DNA from: Foliamicus sp965115835
GTDB lineage: Bacteria > Pseudomonadota > Gammaproteobacteria > Steroidobacterales > Foliamicaceae
Length of the DNA stretch: 64,000 nt
NCBI GenBank assembly: GCA_965115835.1
Contig: OZ220471.1
Span: 1,302,001 to 1,366,000 of the forward strand
Reading direction: 5' to 3'
In this document: one piece after another, positions 25,415-34,891 of the stretch
Numbering within the stretch: the first letter of the stretch is position 1
Layout of the letters: the number at the start of each line of letters is the position of its first letter
Translations under genes and position numbers: made by a program
Notes under the pieces: generated by a model
Database searches by the model: none
The model's input: only the letters and a program-made list of their open reading frames with translations
Told to the model about the DNA's origin: nothing

Positions 25415-26947
25415 GTGATCTTTCGCCCCCGGCAAATCCCGAGGGCAACGGCAACGCTTCTTGCCCTGGCGCTGGCCAGCGCGGCGCCCAGCCTTTCGGG
25501 CAGCGACGCGATGCTGCGCATGGCGGTGGTGAATCTGCCATCCAGTTTCGGCGACCCGTTCCGCGCCGTGGGCATTCCGGGCGATTTCGTGTGGCGGCAG
25601 ATATTCGACTCCCTCACGGAGAGCGGCGAAGACGGGCGCATTGCGCCCTTGCTGGCCAGACGCTGGGAGAATCCGAGCCCCTGTACCTGGCGTTTCGAGC
25701 TGCGTGAGGGGGTGCGCTTTTCCAATGGCAGGTCGTTCAACGCGGAGGCGGCGGGGCGGGTGCTGCGATGGCTGATGAGCGCCGAGGGTCAGGCCACGGT
25801 TGCAGGGTCCGAGTTGCGCGGCCTGCTCAGCGTGGAGGCTCCGGGTTCGCACACGCTGGTCGTCACCACGAAAACACCCGATCCGATACTGCCCAACCGC
25901 CTTGCGGTGGTGATGATGATCGATCCGCAAGCCTTTTCCGAGCTGGGCCGGCAAGGCTTTTCGCGACAACCCGTGGGCACCGGATCCTACATCGTGGAAG
26001 ATTGGCAAAACCGCAACGGCGCCCTCCTTCTGACTCCGAACCCCCATGCCTGGCGCCCGCCGCGAACACCACAGGTGGAGGTCTACCCGCTGCGCGACCA
26101 CGCCTCGCGTTTCCAGGCGGCGCTTTCGGGACAACTCGACATCGCCATGTCGCTGCGCCCCGAGCAACTGCAAGCGTTTGCAGAAAGGGGCTTTACCACG
26201 CACATCGATTCGCTGCGCCAGATCACCTCGCTGGCCTTCGACGTGACCGGGCATGCCGACACCCCGATCGGTGACGTCCGGGTTCGTCAGGCGCTCAACC
26301 ATGCGGTGAACCGCAAAGCCTTGTCGGACGACATCATGGCTGGCTTCGCCCCGCCGGCCAGCCAGGGATCCTCGCCTGGTGTGTTCGGGCACAACCGGGC
26401 GCTCAAGCCCTACCCCTTCGACCCGCAAAAGGCCAGGGCGCTGCTCGCCGCCGCCGGTTATCCGCAAGGATTCTCCATGGAGGTCCAGGTGGTTACCGGA
26501 ACCTATTCCAACGATCTGGAAGTGTTCGCCAAGGTGCAACAGGACCTGGCGGCCGTGGGCGTGACAGCGACTTTCCGCGCGACGCTGTTCTCGGACTGGA
26601 TCCGCCAGTATGTCCAGGGCGCCTGGCGCAGCGAAGCCTTCTCCATTGGCTGGAACACCGCGCCGCACAACGATGCCTTGCGGCCCATGGAGTACTTTTC
26701 CTGCCTGAAGAACCGGCCGTTTTTCTGCGACGAATCGCTGAACGAGCCGCTCGCTGCGGCCGCCCGGGAAATGGATCCGGCCCGCAGGGAAGCAATGCTT
26801 CAGGATCTGGCGATCGAATACCGCAACCGCGCGCCGAGCCTCCTGCTGCTTCAGTACGGACATATCTGGGTGGTTTCCCGGGAGGTGCGCGGCTTTCGGC
26901 TGCGAGCCCGTGTGCCGCAGCTCTACCGCATGGAACTGGCCCGATGA
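25415..26947 (+). CDS. ABC transporter substrate-binding protein, family 5 (peptide/nickel type)
   Basis: The 510-residue solute-binding protein of the SBP_bac_5 family captures peptides or similar compounds in the periplasm. Landmarks are VWRQIFDSLTE near the start, RFELREGVRFSNGRSFNAE, ADTPIGDVRVRQALNHAVNRKAL and PYPFDPQKARALLAAAGYP. GTG 25415 gives a signal peptide (RATATLLALALASAAPSLS) and has GGAAACG upstream. The frame extends to a TTG at 25367, which would add a charged leader. The stop overlaps the permease ATG (ATGA). It is the first gene of a four-gene importer operon. Confidence 0.88.
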   Translation: MIFRPRQIPRATATLLALALASAAPSLSGSDAMLRMAVVNLPSSFGDPFRAVGIPGDFVWRQIFDSLTESGEDGRIAPLLARRWENPSPCTWRFELREGVRFSNGRSFNAEAAGRVLRWLMSAEGQATVAGSELRGLLSVEAPGSHTLVVTTKTPDPILPNRLAVVMMIDPQAFSELGRQGFSRQPVGTGSYIVEDWQNRNGALLLTPNPHAWRPPRTPQVEVYPLRDHASRFQAALSGQLDIAMSLRPEQLQAFAERGFTTHIDSLRQITSLAFDVTGHADTPIGDVRVRQALNHAVNRKALSDDIMAGFAPPASQGSSPGVFGHNRALKPYPFDPQKARALLAAAGYPQGFSMEVQVVTGTYSNDLEVFAKVQQDLAAVGVTATFRATLFSDWIRQYVQGAWRSEAFSIGWNTAPHNDALRPMEYFSCLKNRPFFCDESLNEPLAAAAREMDPARREAMLQDLAIEYRNRAPSLLLLQYGHIWVVSREVRGFRLRARVPQLYRMELAR

Positions 26948-27870
26948 TCCGGTCCGGTCTGGCCCAGCGTGCGGCAAGGCTGGCGACTCTCCTGCTGGGC
27001 GTCAATGCGCTGCTTTTCATTGCGCTGAACATGGCGGGCGACCCGGCGATGCTGCTGGCGGGGGAAGACGCACAACCGGAACTGGTTGAGCGCATCCGCG
27101 CCGAGCACGGGCTGGACCTGCCGGCCTGGCGGCGTTATCTGGTTCAACTCGGGCGCATGGCGCGGCTCGACTTCGGCGCCTCCCTGTACACCGGCCAGGC
27201 GGCGCTGGCAATGGTGCTGGAGCAGCTTCCGGGCACACTGCTGATGGCGGCGCTCGGTATGGGCCTGACGCTGGTCACGGCGATTCCCGCCGGCGTCTGG
27301 CTGGGGGCGCATCCCCAGGCGCCGTCCCGGCGTCTGGGCGCGTTGCTGACTACCATCGCCCAGGGCATTCCGGGGTTTGTGGCGGCGCTCGCCCTGATCC
27401 AGGTATTCGTGGCGCAACTGGGCTGGCTGCCATCCCTCGGTTACGCACGGCCCGCCGCCTGGATTCTGCCCAGCGTCTCCCTGGGCTTCTTCCTGGCGCC
27501 CAAGCTGTGCCGCATCGTCAGTGCGGGCGTGGCCGAAGCCATGCAGGAGGATTACATCCGTACCGCGCGAGCCAATGGCGCGAGCCCGCGCTTCATTCTG
27601 TGGCGCGAAGCCCTGCCCGCCGCCCTGCCGGCCGCCGTGGCGCTGATTGGCACGCAGTTCGCGTTCCTGATATCGGGCGTCGTGCTGATCGAGACGCTGT
27701 TCCTGTGGCCGGGCCTGGGACTGCTGCTGCTGCGCTCCGCCCAGACCCTGGACTTTCCGGTACTGCAGGCGATCAGCTTCGTGGTGGCGCTTTTGGTGTT
27801 CGCCGCCAACAGTCTGGCGGATGCCGCGCTGCGCCTGATCGACCCCCGGCTGCAGCCGGCCGCGCAATGA
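26944..27870 (+). CDS. ABC transporter permease, DppB type
   Basis: The 308-residue permease has six predicted membrane segments. The family features are the N-terminal helix with GVNALLFIALNMAGDP, the ERIRAEHGLDLP segment, and the EAA-type cytoplasmic loop (DYIRTARANGASPRFILWREALPAALP), followed by GTQFAFLISGVVLIETLFLWPGLG. It should form the channel with the DppC-type permease encoded next. Start and stop overlap both neighbours by four bases. Confidence 0.92.
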   Translation: MIRSGLAQRAARLATLLLGVNALLFIALNMAGDPAMLLAGEDAQPELVERIRAEHGLDLPAWRRYLVQLGRMARLDFGASLYTGQAALAMVLEQLPGTLLMAALGMGLTLVTAIPAGVWLGAHPQAPSRRLGALLTTIAQGIPGFVAALALIQVFVAQLGWLPSLGYARPAAWILPSVSLGFFLAPKLCRIVSAGVAEAMQEDYIRTARANGASPRFILWREALPAALPAAVALIGTQFAFLISGVVLIETLFLWPGLGLLLLRSAQTLDFPVLQAISFVVALLVFAANSLADAALRLIDPRLQPAAQ

Positions 27871-28713
27871 GCTTGCCCTCAAGCCTGCGACGGGGGCTGG
27901 AACCGTTTCGCGTGGCGCCGCAACTGGCCGCGGGCGTGGCCGCTCTTTCCGGGTGGCTGCTCCTGCTGGCGCTGGCAAGCGTACTGCAGACCCACGACCC
28001 GCAAGCTGGCGACCTGAGCCTGCGCTTTGCGCCTGCCGGCACGGCAAACCATTGGCTGGGAACCGACAACCTCGGCCGCGACCTGTGGTCGCGCGTGCTG
28101 TCCGGGCTGCCGTGGTCGGTGGGCGTCGCCTCGGTCTCCTGCCTGATCGCGCTGCTGCTGGGCGGGACCCTCGGCATGTGCGCGGCGCAGTTTCAGGGTT
28201 GGCCGCGCGCCATCATCAATCAGTTGGTGGACGCAACCTTGTCGTTCCCGGGACTGGTGGCGGCGATCATCATCGTGGCGGTGGCGGGCAGGGGCTTCTG
28301 GCCACTGAGCGTCACTCTGGGACTCCTGAGCTGGCCGGTATTTGCCCGGGTAGTTCATGCAGAGAGCCTGCGCCTGCTCGCGCAGGACTACGTGACCGCC
28401 GCGCGGGTCATTGGCAGTGTGCACGCCGCGCATCCTGCTGGGCCATGTCCTGCCCGGTCTCAGGCCAGTGCTCTCCGTAGTGCTTACCTTCCATTTCGCC
28501 GATATGCTGGTGGCCGAGAGCGCGCTCTCTTTCCTGGGCCTGGGAGCGCCGCTGGGCGTACCCACCTGGGGTGCGCTGCTGCAGGAATCCCGTGATTTCC
28601 TGCTCGTCGCTCCCTGGCTGATGGTGGTTCCGGGCACGGCCATTGCCTTGCTGGTGGTGTCCATTCACCTTTTGGGAGACGGTTTGCGCGTGCTCGACCG
28701 GGAGCAAGCGTGA
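27867..28713 (+). pseudogene. ABC transporter permease, DppC type, interrupted by a +1 frameshift
   Basis: The first part (27867 to about 28415) encodes a normal DppC N-terminus, with TANHWLGTDNLGRDLWSRVLSGLPWSVGVA and the EAA-loop start QDYVTAARVIG. The frame then breaks. The rest of the family sequence continues in the next frame (TPRILLGHVLPGLRPVLSVV ... ESALSFLGLGAPLGVPTWG) to the stop at 28713. Removing one base near 28416 restores a loop of exactly the expected spacing. No homopolymer lies at the break. Either the importer is newly inactivated or this is a sequencing error. The flanking genes are intact and still overlap by four bases, which favours recent origin or error. Confidence 0.85.
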
Positions 28714-30305
28714 ACGACGCGCAAACCACCGTCCTTCGCGTCCGCAAGTTGTGTGTGGACTTTCGCCGCAGCGGTCGAGTGCTGCACCAGGTGTCGCTGA
28801 ACGCAGACCGCGGAGAGATCGTGGGGCTGGTGGGCGAATCCGGGGCCGGCAAATCGATGCTGGCGCTGTCCATCCTGGGACTTGCGCCGGCAAGCGCCCG
28901 GATCCGTTCCGGACGCATCTTTCTTCATGGCCGGGAACTGACGGGGCTGGACGAAGAAACACTGCGGCCACTGCGCGGCAGGCTGGCGGGTTTCGTGTTC
29001 CAGGACCCCCTGTCCTCGCTCAACCCGCTGCGCCGGGTGGGCTCGGCCCTGATCGAGAGCGCCATGCGGCATTCCGGGCTGGACCGCGGACAGGCGCGAA
29101 AACGGGCGATCGAATCCTTGCGCGCGGTCGAGCTGCCGCGGCCGGAGACGGCCCTGCGCGCCTATCCCCACCAGTTTTCCGGAGGCCAGAGGCAGCGCAT
29201 CGTGATCGCGCTGGCGCTCATCAACCGCCCCGCGCTGCTGATTGCCGACGAACCCACAAGCGCTCTCGACGCCGCGGTGCAATCCCGGATTCTGGGTCTG
29301 CTGCAACGCGGCGCCAGACGCCGGACCCTGCTTTTGATCACCCACGACCTTGCGCTGGCGGCGCGGTTCTGTGATCGCGTGTATGTCATGCGGCGCGGAC
29401 GTGTAGTCGAGAACGGGCCGGCGCGGCAGGTATTCTCCGATCCGGCACACGAGTACACCCGCTCGCTGCTGGAATCACTGCCCGGCAGACGGGCCTTGCC
29501 GCAAGCTTCCTCACCGGGCCGGAAGGCGCAGGAACCGTTGGTTGCCGCGCACGGCCTGACTGTTCGTTACCGTGGCCTGGACCGGCCGGTAGTGGACAAG
29601 GCGTCGTTTGCAATCCTGCCCAACGAAACCGTTTGCCTGGTGGGCGAGTCCGGATCAGGCAAGACCACCATCGCGCGGGCCCTGGCGGGCGTCGTCCGCA
29701 CAACCCCCGGACAGGTTCGTTTCCCTGCCCTGAGCAACGAACGCCCCGCTGCCGCCGACCGTGCGCGCCATCTCCAGATGGTATTTCAGTACCCCTATTC
29801 CAGCCTCGATCCCCGGTGGACCGTGGAGCGCATCGTTGCGGAACCGTTGAGGACGCACCGCCTGTGTCCGGCAAGAGAGCGGTCCGACCGGGTGGCTGCC
29901 CTGCTCGGTCGCGTCGGTCTGGATCCGGCAACCATGCGGCGCCGTCCCGGCGCTTTTTCCGGCGGCCAGCGCCAGCGAATCGCGCTGGCGCGCGCCCTGG
30001 CCATGAACCCGCGCCTGCTGATCGCCGACGAGGCCCTCTCGGCTCTGGATATTCGCACCCAGGCGCGAATCCTCGCCCTGCTTCGCGATATTCGCGCAGA
30101 GCGGTGGCTCGCCCTGCTGCTGATCACACACGATCTGGCGTTGGCCGCGGAAATTGCCGACCGGGTCATCGTGCTGCGCAACGGGAAAATACTGGAGCAG
30201 GGACCGGTTTCGGCCATCGTGAATACGCCCAGGCGCCCGTACACGCGCGAGCTGCTCGCTGCCGGAGCTTGCCGGAGCTTCGGGCCGCGAACCGGAAGTT
30301 CGTGA
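28710..30305 (+). CDS. Fused dual ATPase of a dipeptide/oligopeptide ABC importer (DppDF/YejF type)
   Basis: The 531-residue protein contains two complete ABC domains. The first has Walker A GESGAGKS (about residue 45), signature FSGGQRQRIVIALAL and Walker B LLIADEPTSALD. The second has Walker A GESGSGKTT (about residue 315), signature FSGGQRQRIALARAL and LLIADEALSALD. Each ends with an oligopeptide-importer C-terminal segment (HEYTRSLLESLPGRR and RPYTRELLAAG). In the second domain the usual DEPTSALD is DEALSALD; the catalytic Glu is kept. The GTG start overlaps the end of the permease gene. Confidence 0.92.
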   Translation: MNDAQTTVLRVRKLCVDFRRSGRVLHQVSLNADRGEIVGLVGESGAGKSMLALSILGLAPASARIRSGRIFLHGRELTGLDEETLRPLRGRLAGFVFQDPLSSLNPLRRVGSALIESAMRHSGLDRGQARKRAIESLRAVELPRPETALRAYPHQFSGGQRQRIVIALALINRPALLIADEPTSALDAAVQSRILGLLQRGARRRTLLLITHDLALAARFCDRVYVMRRGRVVENGPARQVFSDPAHEYTRSLLESLPGRRALPQASSPGRKAQEPLVAAHGLTVRYRGLDRPVVDKASFAILPNETVCLVGESGSGKTTIARALAGVVRTTPGQVRFPALSNERPAAADRARHLQMVFQYPYSSLDPRWTVERIVAEPLRTHRLCPARERSDRVAALLGRVGLDPATMRRRPGAFSGGQRQRIALARALAMNPRLLIADEALSALDIRTQARILALLRDIRAERWLALLLITHDLALAAEIADRVIVLRNGKILEQGPVSAIVNTPRRPYTRELLAAGACRSFGPRTGSS

Positions 30306-30411
30306 CCCTTGCCCGGAAGGCCGCAATCCGGGGTGCCCGGCCCGGGTCAGGAGACTCGTCAAGGCGCAGCGACATTCCCACGGCGCCGTTGCGCATGTAC
30401 ACTGGGGGCCT

Positions 30412-31917
30412 GTGAAACGCCGAGATCTGTTGCGTGGCGCGGCCGGCGCCCTGGCGCTGGCGTCCCCGGCGGTGCGGGCTGCCGGCCTGCTGGAGCCTCG
30501 CTGGGACTTCATCATCGTGGGCGCCGGAACGGCGGGCCTTCCAGCCGCGATTCATGCGTCGAGGCGCGGCGCCAGCGTGCTGCTGCTGGAGGCGGCCGGC
30601 AAGCTGGGCGGCACGCTCAACATGGCGCAAGGTCAGATCAGCGCCGCGGGCACGCGGCTGCAGGAAGCCAGGGGCATTGCCGACTCGCCCGACCGGCACT
30701 ATGAAGACATCATGGAGATCACCTTCGGCGAGGCGGACCCGCTGATTATCCGGCGCACGGTGGATCAGGCCCCCGACACGCTGAACTGGCTGCTCGACCG
30801 CGGCCTCGTGCCCCTGCCCGATCATCCGATCACCGGCGCCGCGCCGGGACGCGCCGGTTACAGCGTGCCCCGCTATTTCTGGGGCGCGGAAGAAGGTCGC
30901 GCAATCCTCAAGGTGGTGCTGGAGGAGCTCGACCGGGAGTTGCCCGCCGGACGCATCGCCATACGGCTGAATACCCGCGTCCGTGGCCTGTTGATGTCCG
31001 ATGCGGGCGCGGTGGAAGGGGTGCGGGCGCAAGAGGGGAGTGAGGAATTCGCCTTTCAGGGCCGCCATGTGCTGCTCACCAGCGGCGGTTACGCCATGAA
31101 CCCCGACATGTTCGCATTGCTTACCGGGCATCCGGCCTACACCGCGAGCGCCTGGCCCCATTCGCTGGGCGACGGACTGGAACTGGCGGTTTCCGCAGGC
31201 GGATGGCTGCGAGGCCAGCGGCTTCATCGGGCGGGAACCGGTTCCATCCTCAGCGCCGATGCGTTTCCCGCCAGGGTGTACGCGCGATTCTCCACCGTCC
31301 CCCAGAATCGTCCGCCCTGGGAAATCTGGGTGAACAATCAGGGTCGGCGATTCATCCGCGAGGACGAACCTCGGGTCCGGGCGCGAGCCCGGGCGGTTCT
31401 GGGGCTGCCGCGCCTGCGCTACGTGATCGTGTTCGATGAGCACATCCTGGGCGCGGCGCCTCCCGGATTACCGGATTTCAGCCGCGAGCGGCTACTGGAG
31501 CACTGCAACAGCCACCCCATGTTCGCCCGGGCGAACAGTCTGGCCGAATTGGCGGCAAAGGCGAATGTGGATCCGACCGGGCTCGAACAGACAGTGAACC
31601 GCTACAACGCAGCCGTGGCGAGCGGCCAGGATGATTTCGGCAGAGAACATCTGCCGGCCCCCATCCGCCGGCCGCCTTTCTACGCCATCACACACCTGGG
31701 CAGTTCGGCCACCTCCTCGACGGGCGTGGCGGTCAACGGCGAGATGAAGGTCGTGCGGGGCAACCGGGAACCGATTCCCGGTCTCTACGCCGCCGGCGAG
31801 GTAATCGGCTCGGGCGCAACCCTCGGCGCCGCTTTCGCGCCGGGCATGATGCTCACCCCGGCGCTCTCCCTGGGGCGCTGGCTTGGCATGACGCTACCTG
31901 TCCGAACCCGGGTATAG
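30412..31917 (+). CDS. Tat-exported FAD-dependent oxidoreductase (KstD / fumarate-reductase flavoprotein family)
   Basis: The 501-residue protein has a twin-arginine leader (KRRDLLRGAAGALALASPAVRA) and a Rossmann FAD motif DFIIVGAGTAGLPAAIHASRRGASVLLLEA. It ends with a typical family segment, GLYAAGEVIGSGATLGAAFAPGMMLTPALSLGRWLG. The fold is that of 3-ketosteroid dehydrogenases, fumarate reductases and urocanate reductases. The catalytic residues of none of these can be assigned with confidence, so the substrate is unknown. The start is GTG with GGGGG just upstream. It lies 106 bases after the importer operon and faces the TonB receptor gene, from whose end it is 48 bases away. Confidence 0.82.
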   Translation: MKRRDLLRGAAGALALASPAVRAAGLLEPRWDFIIVGAGTAGLPAAIHASRRGASVLLLEAAGKLGGTLNMAQGQISAAGTRLQEARGIADSPDRHYEDIMEITFGEADPLIIRRTVDQAPDTLNWLLDRGLVPLPDHPITGAAPGRAGYSVPRYFWGAEEGRAILKVVLEELDRELPAGRIAIRLNTRVRGLLMSDAGAVEGVRAQEGSEEFAFQGRHVLLTSGGYAMNPDMFALLTGHPAYTASAWPHSLGDGLELAVSAGGWLRGQRLHRAGTGSILSADAFPARVYARFSTVPQNRPPWEIWVNNQGRRFIREDEPRVRARARAVLGLPRLRYVIVFDEHILGAAPPGLPDFSRERLLEHCNSHPMFARANSLAELAAKANVDPTGLEQTVNRYNAAVASGQDDFGREHLPAPIRRPPFYAITHLGSSATSSTGVAVNGEMKVVRGNREPIPGLYAAGEVIGSGATLGAAFAPGMMLTPALSLGRWLGMTLPVRTRV

Positions 31918-31965
31918 GCCTCCATCCGCGAGCAGCGTCCGGACGGACGCCGCTTGCGATGCTTG

Positions 31966-34152
31966 TCAGAATTCCCGGGTCGCGACCAGTCCGATCTGCC
32001 GGGGATCCGCCAGCGGGTACTGGAAGGCGCGCACGAAAGAGGAAGTGCGAGCGCTGTTTCCGCGCGGCAGTATGTTCTTGAAGTCCACAAAGCGGATCAC
32101 GGTGGAAGGCGTGCGGTCATCCGTGAGGTTGCGCACGAACAGGCCCAACTGCCATGCGCCCACATCCAGCCCCAGCCTCAGGTTGATCAGGTTCTGATCG
32201 CCGCTGTGCGCATGATTGAATATCTGCGCATACTTGCGACTGGCATACGAGTAGTCGGCCCGGATCCAGGCGATGTGGGCGCCCACAGGCCATTCATAGC
32301 GTGCGAAGGCGCTGGCCTGATGCTTCGATGCGTTGGGTGTCTGGTTGCCGGCCACCGACGGGTCTCCACCGGTGAATATCCGCTGCTCCGAATCGTCGAA
32401 CTCGACAAAGGAGGCATCGTTCAGGGCATAGCCGAAACCAGCCGTGAATTGCTCGGTAAAGATGTGCGCAACCTCGACTTCCAGGCCCCTGGCCTCGGTT
32501 TCACCGGCGTTGACCACGACCGTGATCGGGCGGCCGTCGCTGAGCGTCGCGCCCATGGTGAGCTGCTGGTTGGTCCAGTCGATGAAATAGGCGGCCACGT
32601 TGAACGTGGTGCGGCCGTCATTGATGGTGTTCTTGGCGCCCACCTCAAAGTTCCAGGACTCTTCCTCGTCGGCAAACAACAGCGCAGGATCCAGTAGCGG
32701 GTTGGCGTTGATGAAGCCCGGCTTGTTGCCCTTGGCGACCGTCCCGTACAGCAGACGATCCTCCGCATACTTCCAGTCCAGCGTGGCGCGCGGCGACCAG
32801 CTCTTGAACGTGTTTTCGATCAGCGGCAACGTGGGGCGGGCGGGCGGATTGTCGTTGCCGATCTGGTCGGAAGCGTAGCGCAGCTCCAGTGTGCCGGTTA
32901 TCGTATCGGAAAAGTCGCGGGCAACCGATCCGAACACGGCCCAGTGGTCCGTGCGCGCCTCGCCCTGATCGACGGTGGAGCCGTTGAGCCGGTCTTCGCG
33001 AAAGTCGCGGCGGCTCCGGTACAGGTACATCCCCCCCAGCAGCCGGGTAGCGCCCCCCAGGTCGGTATCGACCAGCAATTCGGTGGACCACTCGCGCCGG
33101 TCGCTGACGGCGATCCGATTGAAAGTTCCGCCCAATACAGTCGAGTTGGATGTGACATCCACATCATATCCGTACAGGACATCGGCGCCGAAGTAGCCCG
33201 TGTTGGACCGCACAGTGAAGTCGTCCAGGTCCCATTGAAGCTGTGCCGAAGCTCGCCAAGCCGTCTTGTCGAGGCCGATATCGTCGCCGAACAGCTCGAG
33301 GTTCTGCTCGGTGCTGTCCAGTTCCACCACCTCGCCGCAGTAGTACTGCCGTGCGATTTCCAGAAAACAGTTGTTCCGGGTGCGATCCTGCAAGGTCACG
33401 GCGGCAGCGCCATCGTCATCCTTGCCGTAGCCCAGATTGAAGCGGGCCGAGAAGCGCTCCGAGAGCCGCAGCTCCAGGGAAAGGTTCAGGTTGACCGACT
33501 CTTCGTCGCCCACGAGCTGGTTATCCAGCGTGTTGCGGTAGAAGCCGCCATAGGTGTAGTAACGTACATGAGCCATGTAAAAGGCGCTGTCTCGAGAAAT
33601 CGGTCCGCGGGAGAGGAAGTTGAACTCGCCTTCTTCATGCTCCGCCACGCGCAACGACACCTTGTTCTCCGGCTCGTTGGTCCCCTTTTTGGTGATCAGG
33701 TTGATGGCGCCGGCAAAGGTCGCGCGACCGAACAGCGCCGCCTGCGGGCCCTTGATCACTTCTACCCGTTCGACAATATCGAAGGGAAACGACAGGATGG
33801 AGTCGTTGTACTGCACGCCGTCGACGAAAATGGACGCGTTAGCCTCGCCCAGGATCTGCGACTGCCCCCGGATGACCGGGCGGCTACCGCCACCTTGCAC
33901 ACCGTAGCGATTCAACTTCTCGAACGAGAAGCCCGGCGTGAACTGGCTGATGTCCATCACGTCGCCCAGGCCGCGTTCGCTCAATTCGGCTGCCGTGAAC
34001 GCGGCAATCGCGAGCGGCACGTCCTGAATCCTCTCTTCCTGCTTGCGCGCAGTGACCACCACTTCCTCGATCTCCCCGGCGCCTTGCTGCGCCAGCGCCG
34101 CCGGCGCGCTCACAGCGAGCGTACAGGCAAGGAACCCGATTCCTGTCCTCAT
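31966..34152 (-). CDS. TonB-dependent outer-membrane receptor
   Basis: The 728-residue receptor has a signal peptide (TGIGFLACTLAVSAPAALAQ) and a TonB-box-like EEVVVTARKQEERIQDVPLAI. A plug domain follows (SIFVDGVQYND ... IVERVEVIKGPQAALFGRATFAGAINLITKKG) and then a long beta-barrel ending in an aromatic residue (REF). This subfamily is the one common in marine gammaproteobacteria and sphingomonads for uptake of diverse organic compounds; the ligand cannot be told. GGAGG lies before the ATG at 34152. It is convergent with the FAD oxidoreductase, a plausible functional partner. Confidence 0.92.
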   Translation of the reverse strand: MRTGIGFLACTLAVSAPAALAQQGAGEIEEVVVTARKQEERIQDVPLAIAAFTAAELSERGLGDVMDISQFTPGFSFEKLNRYGVQGGGSRPVIRGQSQILGEANASIFVDGVQYNDSILSFPFDIVERVEVIKGPQAALFGRATFAGAINLITKKGTNEPENKVSLRVAEHEEGEFNFLSRGPISRDSAFYMAHVRYYTYGGFYRNTLDNQLVGDEESVNLNLSLELRLSERFSARFNLGYGKDDDGAAAVTLQDRTRNNCFLEIARQYYCGEVVELDSTEQNLELFGDDIGLDKTAWRASAQLQWDLDDFTVRSNTGYFGADVLYGYDVDVTSNSTVLGGTFNRIAVSDRREWSTELLVDTDLGGATRLLGGMYLYRSRRDFREDRLNGSTVDQGEARTDHWAVFGSVARDFSDTITGTLELRYASDQIGNDNPPARPTLPLIENTFKSWSPRATLDWKYAEDRLLYGTVAKGNKPGFINANPLLDPALLFADEEESWNFEVGAKNTINDGRTTFNVAAYFIDWTNQQLTMGATLSDGRPITVVVNAGETEARGLEVEVAHIFTEQFTAGFGYALNDASFVEFDDSEQRIFTGGDPSVAGNQTPNASKHQASAFARYEWPVGAHIAWIRADYSYASRKYAQIFNHAHSGDQNLINLRLGLDVGAWQLGLFVRNLTDDRTPSTVIRFVDFKNILPRGNSARTSSFVRAFQYPLADPRQIGLVATREF

Positions 34153-34582
34153 GCGGAAACCTCCAGAAAAAACAAGCCACAAGGAATATACCCGAAAATC
34201 GCCGCCGTATCGGCGAACGGCCACAGGCTCCAGGAGCGCGCCTATCCGAAGGACAACCTGGAGGGATCCAGTCAGCCATCAGGACAGTCGGCCGCGGATG
34301 CGTAAGGCGGGTTCTCCGGAAGCCAAAAAGCCCGCCATTTCAGGAGCAGCAATTCCCGACAAGCGTGACAATGCTCGAAAATCAGCTCCGGCCCAACGCC
34401 TGAATAATCACAAGCTTGGGTATCCGGCCCTGAACGAATGGCTCTGCATCATTAGCGGGAATTGCTGTTTCCGGGCTTCCGAAATTGAGCAACATCGAAA
34501 ATGTCCGAACTCGAGAGAACACCATGCCGGTTCCGCCGGATGCCGAGTCTCGACCTCTTTTCAAGGAATACGCCCGGCGGCG
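34153..34582. other. Intergenic region between the TonB receptor and a frameshifted gene
   Basis: About 430 bases without a supportable gene. It contains the promoter side of the receptor gene and one copy of the 121-base dispersed element at 34347-34467. The remaining sequence shows no conserved gene that I recognise. Confidence 0.6.
34347..34467 (+). repeat. 121-bp dispersed element, copy A, with 12-bp perfect inverted termini
   Basis: The element begins CAGCAATTCCCG and ends CGGGAATTGCTG, a perfect 12-base inverted repeat. A second copy, inverted and without any indel, lies at 61109-61229 and matches at 104 of 121 positions, 15 of the 17 differences being transitions. Most differences change amino acids in both readable frames, so it is not a conserved protein fragment. 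It may be a MITE-like element, a REP-type sequence or a structured RNA. No target-site duplication could be made out. Confidence 0.85.
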
Positions 34583-34880
34583 CTATCCGCGGGTGCTTTC
34601 GTCTTCGCTCCCCCTCAGTGTGAAGTAGATCCGTTCGATGAACTCCCGGCGCTCCCGGTCGAGGGCCGCGCGTTCTTCCTCGCTGAACTCGAAGGATTCC
34701 ACGGCCGCCGCGCTTGCCGAGCGCCTCCAGCGCCGCCAGCCTTTCCTTGACCACCCACAACTCCTGGGCCAGACCCATGGTGATGGACACCAGTTCGTCC
34801 ACTCCCCGGACCTCGAAGAAACGATGCGTCTTGCCCCGGGTAATATCCCCCAGCCGGGGCTTCGGAGAATCTCCGGACAA
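34583..34880 (-). pseudogene. Small coiled-coil protein gene interrupted by a frameshift
   Basis: The first part (TTG start at 34880) encodes MSGDSPKPRLGDI, then a charged region and LVSITMGLAQELWVVKERLAALEAL. Near 34715-34721 the sensible frame moves by one base to ASAAAVESFEFSEEERAALDRERREFIERIYFTLRG and stops at 34583. The total, 298 bases, is one more than a multiple of three, consistent with a single inserted base. The restored product would be about 98 residues and mostly helical. It starts 11 bases after the methyltransferase gene, on the same strand, and is probably its operon partner. Function is not recognised. Confidence 0.65.
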
Positions 34881-34891
34881 GACCGCAGACC

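Noticed and set aside
28400..28430. Programmed ribosomal frameshifting in the permease gene
   Set aside because: No slippery heptamer, internal ribosome site or stimulatory structure was seen, and the permease family is not known for recoding.
34347..34467. Reading the repeated element as a conserved peptide (for example NHKLGYPALNE)
   Set aside because: Between the two copies most differences are at first and second codon positions and change residues, which does not fit selection on a protein.
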